Shown here: positions 6,777 through 14,187 of the stretch, in pieces
Layout of the letters: each line of letters opens with the position of its first letter
How positions within the stretch are numbered: position 1 is the stretch's first letter
Assembly: GCA_965524675.1 (NCBI GenBank)
Contig: CBERPN010000055.1
Location: 1-17,406, forward strand
Length of the DNA stretch: 17,406 nucleotides
Origin: CALLQB01 sp036479275
GTDB lineage: Bacteria; Actinomycetota; Acidimicrobiia; Acidimicrobiales; SHLQ01
Direction of reading: 5' to 3'
Position numbers and translations under genes: made by a program
Notes under the pieces: generated by a model
Seen by the model: only the letters and a program-made list of their open reading frames with translations
Told to the model about the DNA's origin: nothing
Database searches by the model: none

Positions 6777-8039
6777 ATGAGTTCCGCTTCTCTTGCCGAC
6801 TACGACGATCCAGCGAAGGCTAAAGAGCTGTCGCGTATGAAGACAGGGGCAACCGCCCTGTTGCTGTTCGCCACCGGATTGTGGATTCTCTTTCAAGTCG
6901 TCGACGACGACGGAACTCTGTTCGGATACCTAGCGGCTGCTGCCGAGGCGGCGATGATCGGCGGGTTGGCCGACTGGTTCGCGGTGACAGCGTTGTTTCG
7001 CCACCCACTCGCCATACCCATTCCCCACACCGCAATCATTCCAAAGCGGAAAGACGAGATCGGTAGGAGTCTGGGCGACTTCGTTCAAGACAACTTCTTG
7101 CAAGCCGAAGTCTTGGCCGAACGCTTGGGCGACGCTGGGATCGGCGAACGTCTCGGGCACTGGTTGGTCGACCCGGTAAATGTTCGCGCTGCCGGTAGGC
7201 AACTGGGTGCGGTCGTAAGCGGAATCACCGAAGTCCTCCAAGATGACGAGATCCAGGCAGGTATTGAAAAGGCCTTGTCGGACAAGGTTCGAGAAATGAA
7301 TGCAGCGTCGATGGCTGGGCGGGCCGTTGACTTCGTGGTCGAGGGTGGACATCATCAGGCCATTGTCGATGCCGCTCTTTCCGGAGTGGCCGCCACTCTG
7401 GGCGATAACAAAGCAGTCTTACGCCACCGACTAACCACAGAGTCTCCTTGGTGGGTGCCAGAACCAATTGATGATCGGGTGTTCGATCGCCTTTTCTCGG
7501 GTGTGCAACGGTTCATGGCAGACCTGGCAGCACAGCCCGATCACGAGCTGCGCAAGAACCTCGAGGTTCGTGTCAGCGAATTATCCGAGCAACTCAAGAC
7601 TTCGCCAAAGATGCAGGCCAGGGCGGAGGAACTCAAGGAGGAGTTCTTGTCACACCCTGAGGTGCGAGCCTGGATGGCCGACCTTTGGAGCAACATCAAG
7701 AGCGCGCTGGTCGATGCCAGCAACGACCCAGAGTCGGAGTTGCGGGTCAGGTTCGAAGAGGCACTTACCAGTGCAGGTCGCCGATTGATAGCCGACCAAG
7801 CGCTTCAGGAAAAGGTCGACCGTTGGGTAGCGGGTGCCGTGAGCTATGTCGCCGACCAGTCACGCGGCGAGGTTGCTGACCTGATTGCCTCCACTGTCGA
7901 GAAGTGGGACGCGAAGGACACCGGTCGACGGATCGAGCTTCAGGTGGGGCGGGACTTGCAGTTCATCCGCATCAACGGCACCGTGGTCGGAGCAGTAGCT
8001 GGCGTGGCGATTCACGCGATCTCGCAGTTGTTGTCCTAG
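6777..8039 (+). CDS. DUF445 family membrane protein (YjiN-like)
   Basis: A 420-residue protein that matches DUF445. Two hydrophobic segments near the N terminus (about 23-42 and 48-64) lead into GGLADWFAVTALFRHPL (62-78) and IPHTAIIPKRKDEIGRSLG, the hallmark of the family. A long charged, alpha-helical middle (about 95-395) follows, with a last hydrophobic stretch near 401-419. This layout suggests a protein anchored at both ends with a large helical domain. The biochemical role of DUF445 is not known. TAGGTT at 6761-6766 is 10 nt before the ATG, a possible -10 box with a very short leader. It converges on the histidine phosphatase with a 23-nt gap. Confidence 0.88.
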   Translation: MSSASLADYDDPAKAKELSRMKTGATALLLFATGLWILFQVVDDDGTLFGYLAAAAEAAMIGGLADWFAVTALFRHPLAIPIPHTAIIPKRKDEIGRSLGDFVQDNFLQAEVLAERLGDAGIGERLGHWLVDPVNVRAAGRQLGAVVSGITEVLQDDEIQAGIEKALSDKVREMNAASMAGRAVDFVVEGGHHQAIVDAALSGVAATLGDNKAVLRHRLTTESPWWVPEPIDDRVFDRLFSGVQRFMADLAAQPDHELRKNLEVRVSELSEQLKTSPKMQARAEELKEEFLSHPEVRAWMADLWSNIKSALVDASNDPESELRVRFEEALTSAGRRLIADQALQEKVDRWVAGAVSYVADQSRGEVADLIASTVEKWDAKDTGRRIELQVGRDLQFIRINGTVVGAVAGVAIHAISQLLS

Positions 8040-8062
8040 GGCAGTTCCAGCACGGCAGCCGG

Positions 8063-8653
8063 TCAGGTAAGCATTTCTCTTACGTGGGCGGTTTCGTTCC
8101 AGCTTTGGATGGAACGCAGGCCGCCAGAGTTGCCCTTGGCTCGGGTGATGCCGGTGTAGTCGACGCTGACAGCAAAGGCATCCTCGGTGCCCATCACTGT
8201 GCAGAAGAACGTGGCCATGACCACGCCGTGACAGAACACGGCGACCCGTTGGCCACGATGGGAATTAATGATGTCGTCGAACGTGGTGGTGATACGGGCC
8301 TTCCAGGGCCCCCATCCGCCGTGGTCAGCAAATAGAAAGTGAGGATCTTCCAGAAAGGCTTTGACAAAATCGCTCTCGGGGGTCATCTCCTCGCCGGGGA
8401 TGTATTGGTCGCGGTGGTCGTCGACCTCGCGAAGATCGTCGCGCTGTACCAAGTCGATTCCGAGGGCTTCGGCCAACGGTTCGGCTGTCTGGCGGGCCCG
8501 AACCATCGTGCTCGAGAGCACTTGGTCAATCTGCTCGCCCTGTAGATATTGCGATACTGCTTGGGCTTGGCGATGCCCGAGATCGTTCAATGCCGGGTCG
8601 GATGAATTGTCGTCGCGCTCAGGGCGCCCGTGTCTAACGAGGATCAGTTCCAC
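8063..8653 (-). CDS. Histidine phosphatase family protein (phosphoglycerate mutase-like)
   Basis: A 196-residue enzyme starting at a GTG right before the typical ELILVRHGRP strand. Catalytic residues of the family are all visible: Arg7 and phospho-acceptor His8 in RHG, Arg52 in STMVRARQTA, the acid Glu76 and His142 in VFCHG. The family removes phosphate from sugars, nucleotides, cofactor precursors or proteins; the substrate cannot be told here. The frame stays open upstream to an ATG at 8743, but those 30 residues do not look like family sequence and would run across the galM start. TAGGTT (8667-8662) lies 8 nt before the GTG, again suggesting a leaderless message; AAGGTAGG in the same place could instead serve as a distant ribosome site. 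Divergent from galM. Confidence 0.9.
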   Translation of the reverse strand: MELILVRHGRPERDDNSSDPALNDLGHRQAQAVSQYLQGEQIDQVLSSTMVRARQTAEPLAEALGIDLVQRDDLREVDDHRDQYIPGEEMTPESDFVKAFLEDPHFLFADHGGWGPWKARITTTFDDIINSHRGQRVAVFCHGVVMATFFCTVMGTEDAFAVSVDYTGITRAKGNSGGLRSIQSWNETAHVREMLT

Positions 8654-8661
8654 GGCCGAGA

Positions 8662-8671
8662 AACCTACCTT
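8662..8671. promoter_or_regulatory. Overlapping divergent -10 boxes between the histidine phosphatase gene and galM
   Basis: AACCTACCTT contains TAGGTT on the reverse strand (8667-8662) and TACCTT on the forward strand (8666-8671), which share the TA base pairs at 8666-8667. The first is 8 nt before the phosphatase GTG; the second would give galM a leader of about 45 nt. Polymerase could not occupy both at once. Neither has a clear -35. Confidence 0.35.
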
Positions 8672-8722
8672 GTCGTGCTTCGAGTGCGAGAATCGACCAA
8701 CGATGTGGAAGGGCCTGGATCC

Positions 8723-9739
8723 ATGAATGCAACCATCAGTCAAGAACTATGGGGAACTACGACGGCCACCGAGTCTCAAACTGCGACCGATGTGCTTCGA
8801 CACCGGCTCAGTACGACCGGAATCAGCATCGAGGTGATTACTTACGGAGCGCATCTCGTCTCGGTGGAAGTCCCCGATGTTGATGGTGCGGTGTCGAACG
8901 TTGTGCTATCGCTTCCGGATCTGGCGGCCTATGAGGATCCTGAGCGCAACCCTTCAATCGGCGCCACCGTCGGTCGGTTCGCCAATCGCATCGCCGGAGG
9001 AAGATTCGAACTCGACGGATCCAGCTATGAGTTAGCCACCAACGACGGAGCGAATCACCTGCACGGCGGGCCTAGCGGCTTCGAACGATTGGTCTGGGAG
9101 AGCGCGTCGATGGTCGACGGCGATTCGGCCGAGCTAGAACTAACGCTGTTGAGTCCGGACGGGCACGAGGGGTATCCGGGCGAGGTCGCGGCTACAACCA
9201 CTTACCGAATCGAGCCCAACAAGTTAGTGATGACCCACCGTGCAACCTGCACTGCTGCGACACCGGTGAACCTCACCAACCACGCCTACTGGAACCTCGG
9301 TTCGGACCCGACTGTGGCAGGCCACATGCTTCAGCTCGACGCAGATCGTTACCTTCCGGTCGAAGCGATGATTCCGACCGGAGAAATCGCCGACGTTGCT
9401 CTAACGCCTATGGACCTGCGGGCGCCGCGACTGCTCGCTGATGTGATCGATCAGATGAGTGGATTCGATCACTGCTTTGTGATCCCGGGCGATCTAGCTA
9501 GTCCTTGCGCCTCGCTATCGGAAGCGACATCTGGTCGGTCGATGTTGGTATCGACCGACCAGGTCGGATTGCAGGTGTACACAGGCAACTACTTGGGTGA
9601 AGAGTTCGTGCCGTTTGGGGCGCTATGTCTCGAAGCCCAGGGTTGGCCAGATTCGCCGAACAAGCCGGAGTTCCCCTCAACAATCCTGCGCCCAGGCGAG
9701 CAATATGAGTCCACCACCGTGCACGCCTTTGGTCATTAG
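8723..9739 (+). CDS. galM: Galactose mutarotase / aldose 1-epimerase
   Basis: A 338-residue enzyme that interconverts the alpha and beta anomers of aldoses, feeding the Leloir pathway. Family motifs are clear: ITYGAHLVSVEVPD near the N terminus, GRFANRIAGGRF (84-95), NHLHGG (111-116), NHAYWN with catalytic His187 (186-191), FDHCF (248-252) and LEAQGWPDSPN with catalytic Glu304. The ATG at 8723 is chosen because GGAAGGG lies 9 nt upstream and homology begins soon after; the 31 extra residues from the ATG at 8630 would overlap the divergent phosphatase start. No other gal genes are nearby. The stop overlaps that of the convergent lipoprotein gene in the shared bases TTAG (9736-9739). The coding sequence contains a perfect 13-bp inverted repeat at 9531-9562. 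Confidence 0.94.
   Translation: MNATISQELWGTTTATESQTATDVLRHRLSTTGISIEVITYGAHLVSVEVPDVDGAVSNVVLSLPDLAAYEDPERNPSIGATVGRFANRIAGGRFELDGSSYELATNDGANHLHGGPSGFERLVWESASMVDGDSAELELTLLSPDGHEGYPGEVAATTTYRIEPNKLVMTHRATCTAATPVNLTNHAYWNLGSDPTVAGHMLQLDADRYLPVEAMIPTGEIADVALTPMDLRAPRLLADVIDQMSGFDHCFVIPGDLASPCASLSEATSGRSMLVSTDQVGLQVYTGNYLGEEFVPFGALCLEAQGWPDSPNKPEFPSTILRPGEQYESTTVHAFGH
9531..9562. repeat. Perfect 13-bp inverted repeat inside galM
   Basis: CTGGTCGGTCGAT (9531-9543) and its exact reverse complement (9550-9562) are separated by GTTGGT. The repeat lies in the codons for about residues 270-280, in an otherwise normal-looking part of GalM. It would form a stable hairpin in RNA or a cruciform in DNA. 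No T-tract follows, so it is not a classical terminator. Confidence 0.8.
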
Positions 9740-10251
9740 TTGGGAATCACATCGCAGGCTGCGAACGCATCGATTATCGAGTTCTGGAAGTCATCTGGAA
9801 TGACTTCGGTTCCGCCGAGGGCTGCGGCCATTGCTTTCTTTATCGGGTCGACGCCGAGCTCATCACCAAGACACTTCGCATCGTCGCTGCTCAAGCTGTC
9901 GTCGCCTCCGGCGATTTCTCCGATCATCAAATCTACCAAGTCGATGCAACCGTCGAGCGCGTCGACCACCGAGTTAATCTCATCGTTTGTGAGGTCGAGT
10001 TCATCGAGTCCTGGTGCTGACTCGGGCACTACCCCTAGCTCCTCGAGGCGATCCTCGCCAACGCCATCGACGATGCGACCACCAATGCATTCGGCGTCAG
10101 CTCGCGTCGAAGTGAAGTCACCCTCGGCTTCGATGCTATCGGCGATTGCCTGAGCCAGCGGACTGTCGGCGCTTGCGCTACCGCCCGATGAGCTTCCGCA
10201 GGCTGAGGCCGCGAGGGCCAAGAGCGCAAGGATTGCTGCAAGATGTTTCAT
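9736..10251 (-). CDS. Small secreted lipoprotein with an internally repeated Cys-containing unit
   Basis: A 171-residue protein with a short basic start, a hydrophobic core and a lipobox-like ASAC, so Cys18 should be lipidated and the protein held on the outer face of the membrane. A Gly/Ser-rich linker (19-30) follows. The mature part holds two similar, probably helical units: the first runs from DAECIGG (Cys55) to VVDALDGC (Cys102), the second from DAKCLGD (Cys127) to IIDAFAAC (Cys166). Each unit has one Cys at each end, suggesting one disulfide per unit. The protein is strongly acidic. I do not recognise a named family, though similar small lipoproteins seem common in Acidimicrobiia. The ATG at 10251 has AGAGAAG just upstream. 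The stop overlaps that of galM. Function unknown. Confidence 0.82.
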   Translation of the reverse strand: MKHLAAILALLALAASACGSSSGGSASADSPLAQAIADSIEAEGDFTSTRADAECIGGRIVDGVGEDRLEELGVVPESAPGLDELDLTNDEINSVVDALDGCIDLVDLMIGEIAGGDDSLSSDDAKCLGDELGVDPIKKAMAAALGGTEVIPDDFQNSIIDAFAACDVIPN

Positions 10252-10406
10252 TTCTTCTCTTTCAGTTATGGACGAACTGAGAAGCGAATAGCTACCCAGC
10301 ACCGCCCGCCATATCAATGAACTGGTGTTTGGCTAACAGTTGTCGAATCGTTTGCGACTATTAGCGGACTGTAACGACGGGAAATAAACGTTCTACGCTT
10401 CGAAGC

Positions 10407-11273
10407 GTGGGCGCTATTCGACACTCGATGCTCATCGAGTCGGTACCGTCGGTCGACTATGGCTGGCTCGACGAGTTGCCCGTGGTTCCGGGGGCGCCGA
10501 ATTTGCGGCTTGGGCTTCGCAGTCTCGATGAGGCCACCTGGCTGATCCGTGACGAACTGACCGAATCGCTTTTGGATGCGAAGCCGTTGATCCTGGCCGA
10601 TCATCCAGAGTTCGTTCAGACCCAAGAAGGATCCGAACCGGCGTGTACTGAGCTGCTCGAACTGGTCGAGGCCTTCGTTGGCGAGCGATCGGCCTATCGC
10701 GACACCCATGACCCAATCGATGCCGCGGCGCGGCTGGTCGATGAAGACTTGTGCGTAATGGCCCGAAACGGACCGCAGTCCAGCGATACCTGGAACCTGG
10801 TGGCTGGCAGCTTGTCGTTTCCGAACCAATGGTTGCTGGCCGACAAGATTGGCGGTTCTTTGCTCGCCATCCACGGGCCGATCGAGGGATACGCCGAGCA
10901 ACTCGGCGCCAAAACCGATGCCTTTTTTGACGCGCTGCGAGTGGATCGGCCGATGTGGCGACGCAACTGGTTCTTCCATGACGACGACTCCTATGTGCAG
11001 CCAAGCAAGTCGATACAACGAACGATCACCAGCACAGACGACATCGAGCCGCTCTGGTTACGCTCGGAACGCGAAACTCTCAGGTTGCTTCCGAGAACTG
11101 GCGCCATCGTCTTCACGATCAAGACCCAGATCGCCCCGCTATCGGCTATCGCCATGCGTCCGGTAGTGGCCGAAGGCATTGCCAATTATCTCGAGCAGGC
11201 GACACCCGCTGGCCTTAGAGGCAAGGATGCCGACGGCCGAAGCGACGTCTTGATCGCCTTTCTGCGCCGTTAG
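10407..11273 (+). CDS. DUF3445 / heme-dependent oxidative N-demethylase-like protein
   Basis: A 288-residue protein with the DUF3445 pattern. WNLVAGSLSFPNQWLLADKIG (about 131-151) leads to AIHGPI, then RRNWFFHDD (about 190-198), and near the C terminus LRSERETLRLLPRTGAIVFTIKT (about 219-241). The family includes the heme-binding alpha subunit of an oxidative N-demethylase acting on small methylated amines such as dimethylamine; many members have unknown substrates. The usual partner subunits or reductase genes are not next to it. The start is taken as GTG 10407 because TACGCT (10394-10399) is 7 nt upstream, matching leaderless genes nearby; ATG 10428 is an alternative seven codons in. Its stop overlaps that of the convergent acyltransferase gene in TTAG (11270-11273). 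Confidence 0.85.
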   Translation: MGAIRHSMLIESVPSVDYGWLDELPVVPGAPNLRLGLRSLDEATWLIRDELTESLLDAKPLILADHPEFVQTQEGSEPACTELLELVEAFVGERSAYRDTHDPIDAAARLVDEDLCVMARNGPQSSDTWNLVAGSLSFPNQWLLADKIGGSLLAIHGPIEGYAEQLGAKTDAFFDALRVDRPMWRRNWFFHDDDSYVQPSKSIQRTITSTDDIEPLWLRSERETLRLLPRTGAIVFTIKTQIAPLSAIAMRPVVAEGIANYLEQATPAGLRGKDADGRSDVLIAFLRR

Positions 11274-12586
11274 GCCTCCTTGCTCCCAAGGGTTCTGAAC
11301 CAGACCGTGAGGATGATCGCTGTCATGGCTATGACGTGCACTACCGAGCCGCTGGCCCAGAGCTTCAGCGCTGTCGACAGCACGAGGGCCACAGCGATAA
11401 TCGATGCCTGACCACCCTTCCATGGTTGGCGAGGAGCGAGTAGTGCTTGTTGTTCCACCTTGGCAACCTTGGCCACGATGCCCGCCAACAACAGCGATGC
11501 GATCGCCACCATCGGCAGCTTCTGAAGCCACCAGGCAGCGGTGCCGACCAGCGCGGTAGGTAGTTGTCCGAAGGCGAACAGAATTGCCACGGCTGCAATC
11601 GCTGCGGTCATGTGCCAGAGGTAGACCGACATGGCGATGGCGTTTGCTCCAACCACGGCCGACCACGCTCTCGGGCTTCGGGCGAGAAACCTCGAAATTG
11701 TGGGCGCCAGTAGCAATGCGGTCGAGCTGAACGCAGCTCCGAATAGCATTAGAGCTAGCGACGGAGGATGAGTTGGCGAGTTCTCTAGACCCGGGAAGTG
11801 GACCATGGCGACCGGGTACGGGCCAATGGTGACGGCGCCGACCGCGAGCGCCCAGAGACCGGCCGAAATGGTGGCCAAACGTCGACCCGTGGGTAACAAC
11901 CCGTCGCGCCACGCGAAGCCCGCTACCTGAAACAAAAGCCAGCCCAGCACCCAGTTGAAATGCGGGATAACGGCTACCCCCGCAAAGCGAATGGCCTCCA
12001 GCGCCAGAAATACGCCGATCGCGATAGCGGAGAACAGCTTGGGGTTACGGCGAAAGCGGGGGAGTACGTAGGGTGCCAGCGCTGTGTCGATCGTGTAGTT
12101 GGCAAGGAACCAGAGCGGGATTGCGGCGGCGGTGGCGCCTGCTCCGATCAGGGCCCCGTACCCGGTCATGAATCCTCCGGCGATTAGCACCAACCATGTG
12201 CCAGCGAGAACGATTACCGGTGCCAGCATGCGGCGCAGACGAGCCACGATCCAGTCTTGGGGGCGTGCTGAGGGATCGTTGTTGTGGCTATCGAGCGACA
12301 TTGCCGATGAGAATCCTCCGACAACAAAGAACAGTGGCATCACCTGAAAGATCCACGTAATCCAGGACATCGATGGCGCGTACTCGAGCGCATTGCCCGC
12401 CGTTAGCTCCCCAGTCGCCCCGCGGCTGACGGCGATTGCCGCCCAGTGCCCAAACGCGACGGCCAACATGGCCGCCGCCCGGTAGAAATCGACCGCGCGG
12501 TTGCGGTCTGGCCGTGCCGCCGAGGCCATGTCGCTAAGTGACGGCTTGGCGGTGGGTGCGATGGTTTGTTGCGAGGTGCTGCTCAT
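11270..12586 (-). CDS. Integral membrane acyltransferase (acyltransferase 3 family)
   Basis: A 438-residue protein with about ten hydrophobic segments. It starts with the family signature: RNRAVDFYRAAAMLAVAFGHW (28-48), where His47 is the likely catalytic residue, followed by PLFFVVGGF (about 84-92) and RLRRML. The family moves acetyl or other acyl groups onto extracellular sugars, lipids or antibiotics. C-terminal hydrophobic segments continue to the end, which terminates TLGSKEA. The start at 12586 adds a polar N-terminal tail; Met20 (MASAARPDRNR) is an alternative. No good ribosome site is visible before either. It lies downstream of another reverse-strand gene with 92 nt between, holding GC-rich hairpins. 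Modification of surface polysaccharide would fit the nearby locus, but this is only inference. Confidence 0.9.
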   Translation of the reverse strand: MSSTSQQTIAPTAKPSLSDMASAARPDRNRAVDFYRAAAMLAVAFGHWAAIAVSRGATGELTAGNALEYAPSMSWITWIFQVMPLFFVVGGFSSAMSLDSHNNDPSARPQDWIVARLRRMLAPVIVLAGTWLVLIAGGFMTGYGALIGAGATAAAIPLWFLANYTIDTALAPYVLPRFRRNPKLFSAIAIGVFLALEAIRFAGVAVIPHFNWVLGWLLFQVAGFAWRDGLLPTGRRLATISAGLWALAVGAVTIGPYPVAMVHFPGLENSPTHPPSLALMLFGAAFSSTALLLAPTISRFLARSPRAWSAVVGANAIAMSVYLWHMTAAIAAVAILFAFGQLPTALVGTAAWWLQKLPMVAIASLLLAGIVAKVAKVEQQALLAPRQPWKGGQASIIAVALVLSTALKLWASGSVVHVIAMTAIILTVWFRTLGSKEA

Positions 12587-12622
12587 GTACTAATCAAGCC
12601 ATGCACAAACCGTGTCGTCTGC

Positions 12623-12658
12623 TGGGGAAACCCCCCAAAACCCTTTAGGGAATCCCCA
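12623..12658. terminator. GC-rich alternative hairpins between two reverse-strand genes
   Basis: On the reverse strand TGGGGA (12658-12653) can pair with TCCCCA (12628-12623), enclosing CCC-TAAA-GGG followed by TTTT. Alternatively GGGG-ATT-CCC and GGGG-TTT-CCCC hairpins can form, using the same bases. It follows the stop of the membrane-anchored protein gene (12679) and precedes the acyltransferase ATG (12586) by 36 nt. It may end the first transcript or act as a leader structure for the second; the T-run is short. Confidence 0.4.
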
Positions 12659-12678
12659 ATTTCGTCGTGGGCTGGGTG

Positions 12679-13965
12679 CTACGGAGTCTCGACCGGTTGC
12701 ACGGCCGCCACGTCTCCGCCGAGCGGACGGGTGTTGGCCGACCCCAACCAAGTGCCGTCGCTAGTAAAAACAGCAACACCCTTTTCGAACGCCATGAGAT
12801 AGGTATCTGGGGTCGGCTGGGTGAGTTCGACGCAGCCGAGGGCGCCGGAAGCGATGTCGGTGTGTGTCACTTCGGCGCTGGCTCCGTCGTAGGTCACCAG
12901 AGACAATCGGGCGTTGAGATCGGTTCCGACCGCAGCGAACCGTGAGTCGTCACCGAGAGCACAGCCGTAGCTGAACTTGCGCCAATTACCGAGGTCGACT
13001 TCGGTTCCAGTCAACAGGTTTATGAGCTTCGCTCCCTCGCAATTGAGCGAATCATCACACTGGGATAGCAGCACCCACGGTCCGACGACCATCTCGATAC
13101 GCCCGTCGGGGAGTCGCGTTACCGATCCGTCTTCGCCCACCCAAAAATCGCCCCCGGTCGGCGCTTCGAGCAAAAGACCAACAGCGCTCGACCCTCGAAC
13201 TTGCGGGGTCAGATCGAAAACTCTGTCGGGGTCGTTCCAGCGCATTTGTATCTGATCGCCTTCATAGTCCCAGCGGGTTAGCCCAAATCGGGTTGCCGTC
13301 CACAAGCCGTGGTTCTCGCGATCGAGCCCACGCTCGCCCGCACCCAAACCAACACTGCCGAAGCTGAACAGCTGCTCCACCCCGCCCGAGTAGTCGTCGT
13401 CAATTTGAAAGAGCGTGAATCTGGTTCGCGGCCCGGTACTGAGAATAAAGCGATTGTCTTCAAGGAAATGGATTTCGTCCTCGCCGACACGGTTGACGTG
13501 AACCGGAGTCTCGATTTTGGTTGCATCACCCGTCCCGAGGTCGACGTGCCAGATTGACTGCGACGGCCCAGAAACTGCGATCAAAGCCCGGTGCCCGGTC
13601 AGCTCTGGGACCGGGTCTAGTGCGATTGGCTCATCGGACTCTTGCGGCGTTTGCGAATCGTTCTGAGGGTCGGTCTCGTCGACGACTGCGGCGGTGGTGG
13701 GAATTGGTGCGATGGTTGTGGTGATTTCTGTTGGGGTCGTGGAGCTGGGGGCCGGAGCGCTTGCGAGGTCGTCTCCCCCTGGCCAAAACAATGCCAGCGC
13801 TAACCACCCGACTACTAGTAGACCCAAAACTATCGCGAGCGTGTTCGAGCGAGCGTCGGTCGACACAGATCCTGAAAGCTGCGCCGCGCCGTCATCGTCG
13901 AGAACCTCGATCTCGTGTGCTGGCGCGAGCTCGGAGGCAACTTCGTCGTCGCTTGAACCTTTCAT
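12679..13965 (-). CDS. Membrane-anchored extracytoplasmic protein, propeller-like, function unknown
   Basis: A 428-residue protein with an acidic cytoplasmic tail (1-38), one membrane segment (about 42-61) and a Thr/Pro-rich linker (about 68-120), the layout of a type II membrane protein with its C-terminal domain outside. The outer domain (about 122-425) has repeated short beta-like stretches such as RALIAVSGPSQSIWHVDLGTGD, RFILSTGPRTRFTLFQI and GLWTATRFGLTRWDY, suggesting a beta-propeller. Four cysteines (SQCDDSLNCEG, YGCALG, LGCVEL) could form disulfides. I recognise no catalytic motif and no family. GATACT (13977-13972) is 6 nt before the ATG, so the message is probably leaderless. It could be a sensor or a binding protein of the cell surface; that is speculation. 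Confidence 0.78.
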   Translation of the reverse strand: MKGSSDDEVASELAPAHEIEVLDDDGAAQLSGSVSTDARSNTLAIVLGLLVVGWLALALFWPGGDDLASAPAPSSTTPTEITTTIAPIPTTAAVVDETDPQNDSQTPQESDEPIALDPVPELTGHRALIAVSGPSQSIWHVDLGTGDATKIETPVHVNRVGEDEIHFLEDNRFILSTGPRTRFTLFQIDDDYSGGVEQLFSFGSVGLGAGERGLDRENHGLWTATRFGLTRWDYEGDQIQMRWNDPDRVFDLTPQVRGSSAVGLLLEAPTGGDFWVGEDGSVTRLPDGRIEMVVGPWVLLSQCDDSLNCEGAKLINLLTGTEVDLGNWRKFSYGCALGDDSRFAAVGTDLNARLSLVTYDGASAEVTHTDIASGALGCVELTQPTPDTYLMAFEKGVAVFTSDGTWLGSANTRPLGGDVAAVQPVETP

Positions 13966-14011
13966 AGGTTGAGTATCTCAGAAATATCGCAAATTCAACA
14001 GCGCCTATCCG

Positions 14012-14053
14012 AGTGGCGGCGACTCAAGGCGCAATCTAAGCTGTCGCGCCACT
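14012..14053. repeat. Long imperfect hairpin in the divergent region before the WecG-like gene
   Basis: AGTGGCGGCGAC (14012-14023) pairs with GTCGCGCCACT (14043-14053) over 11 bp with one bulged G, around a 19-nt loop. It lies within the 222-bp gap between divergent genes (starts at 13965 and 14188). Apart from this and the -10 box of the left gene, I see no other clear signal there; a promoter for the right-hand gene is not obvious. Confidence 0.45.
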
Positions 14054-14187
14054 TCTAACAGTCGAATTGTCAATCCTGCGTTTTGCAGCTGCGTCAAGTT
14101 TCCGCCACACTACCTGTCACCCCCTTTCATGCGTTTCTATTAAGCGTGATCCCCCAGATTGATATCGAGAGCAGCGATACACCGGCC

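Noticed and set aside
14083..14187. TTG start for the WecG-like gene
   Set aside because: The additional 35 residues are not family-like and no ribosome site or promoter supports them. GTG 14146 remains a weaker possibility.
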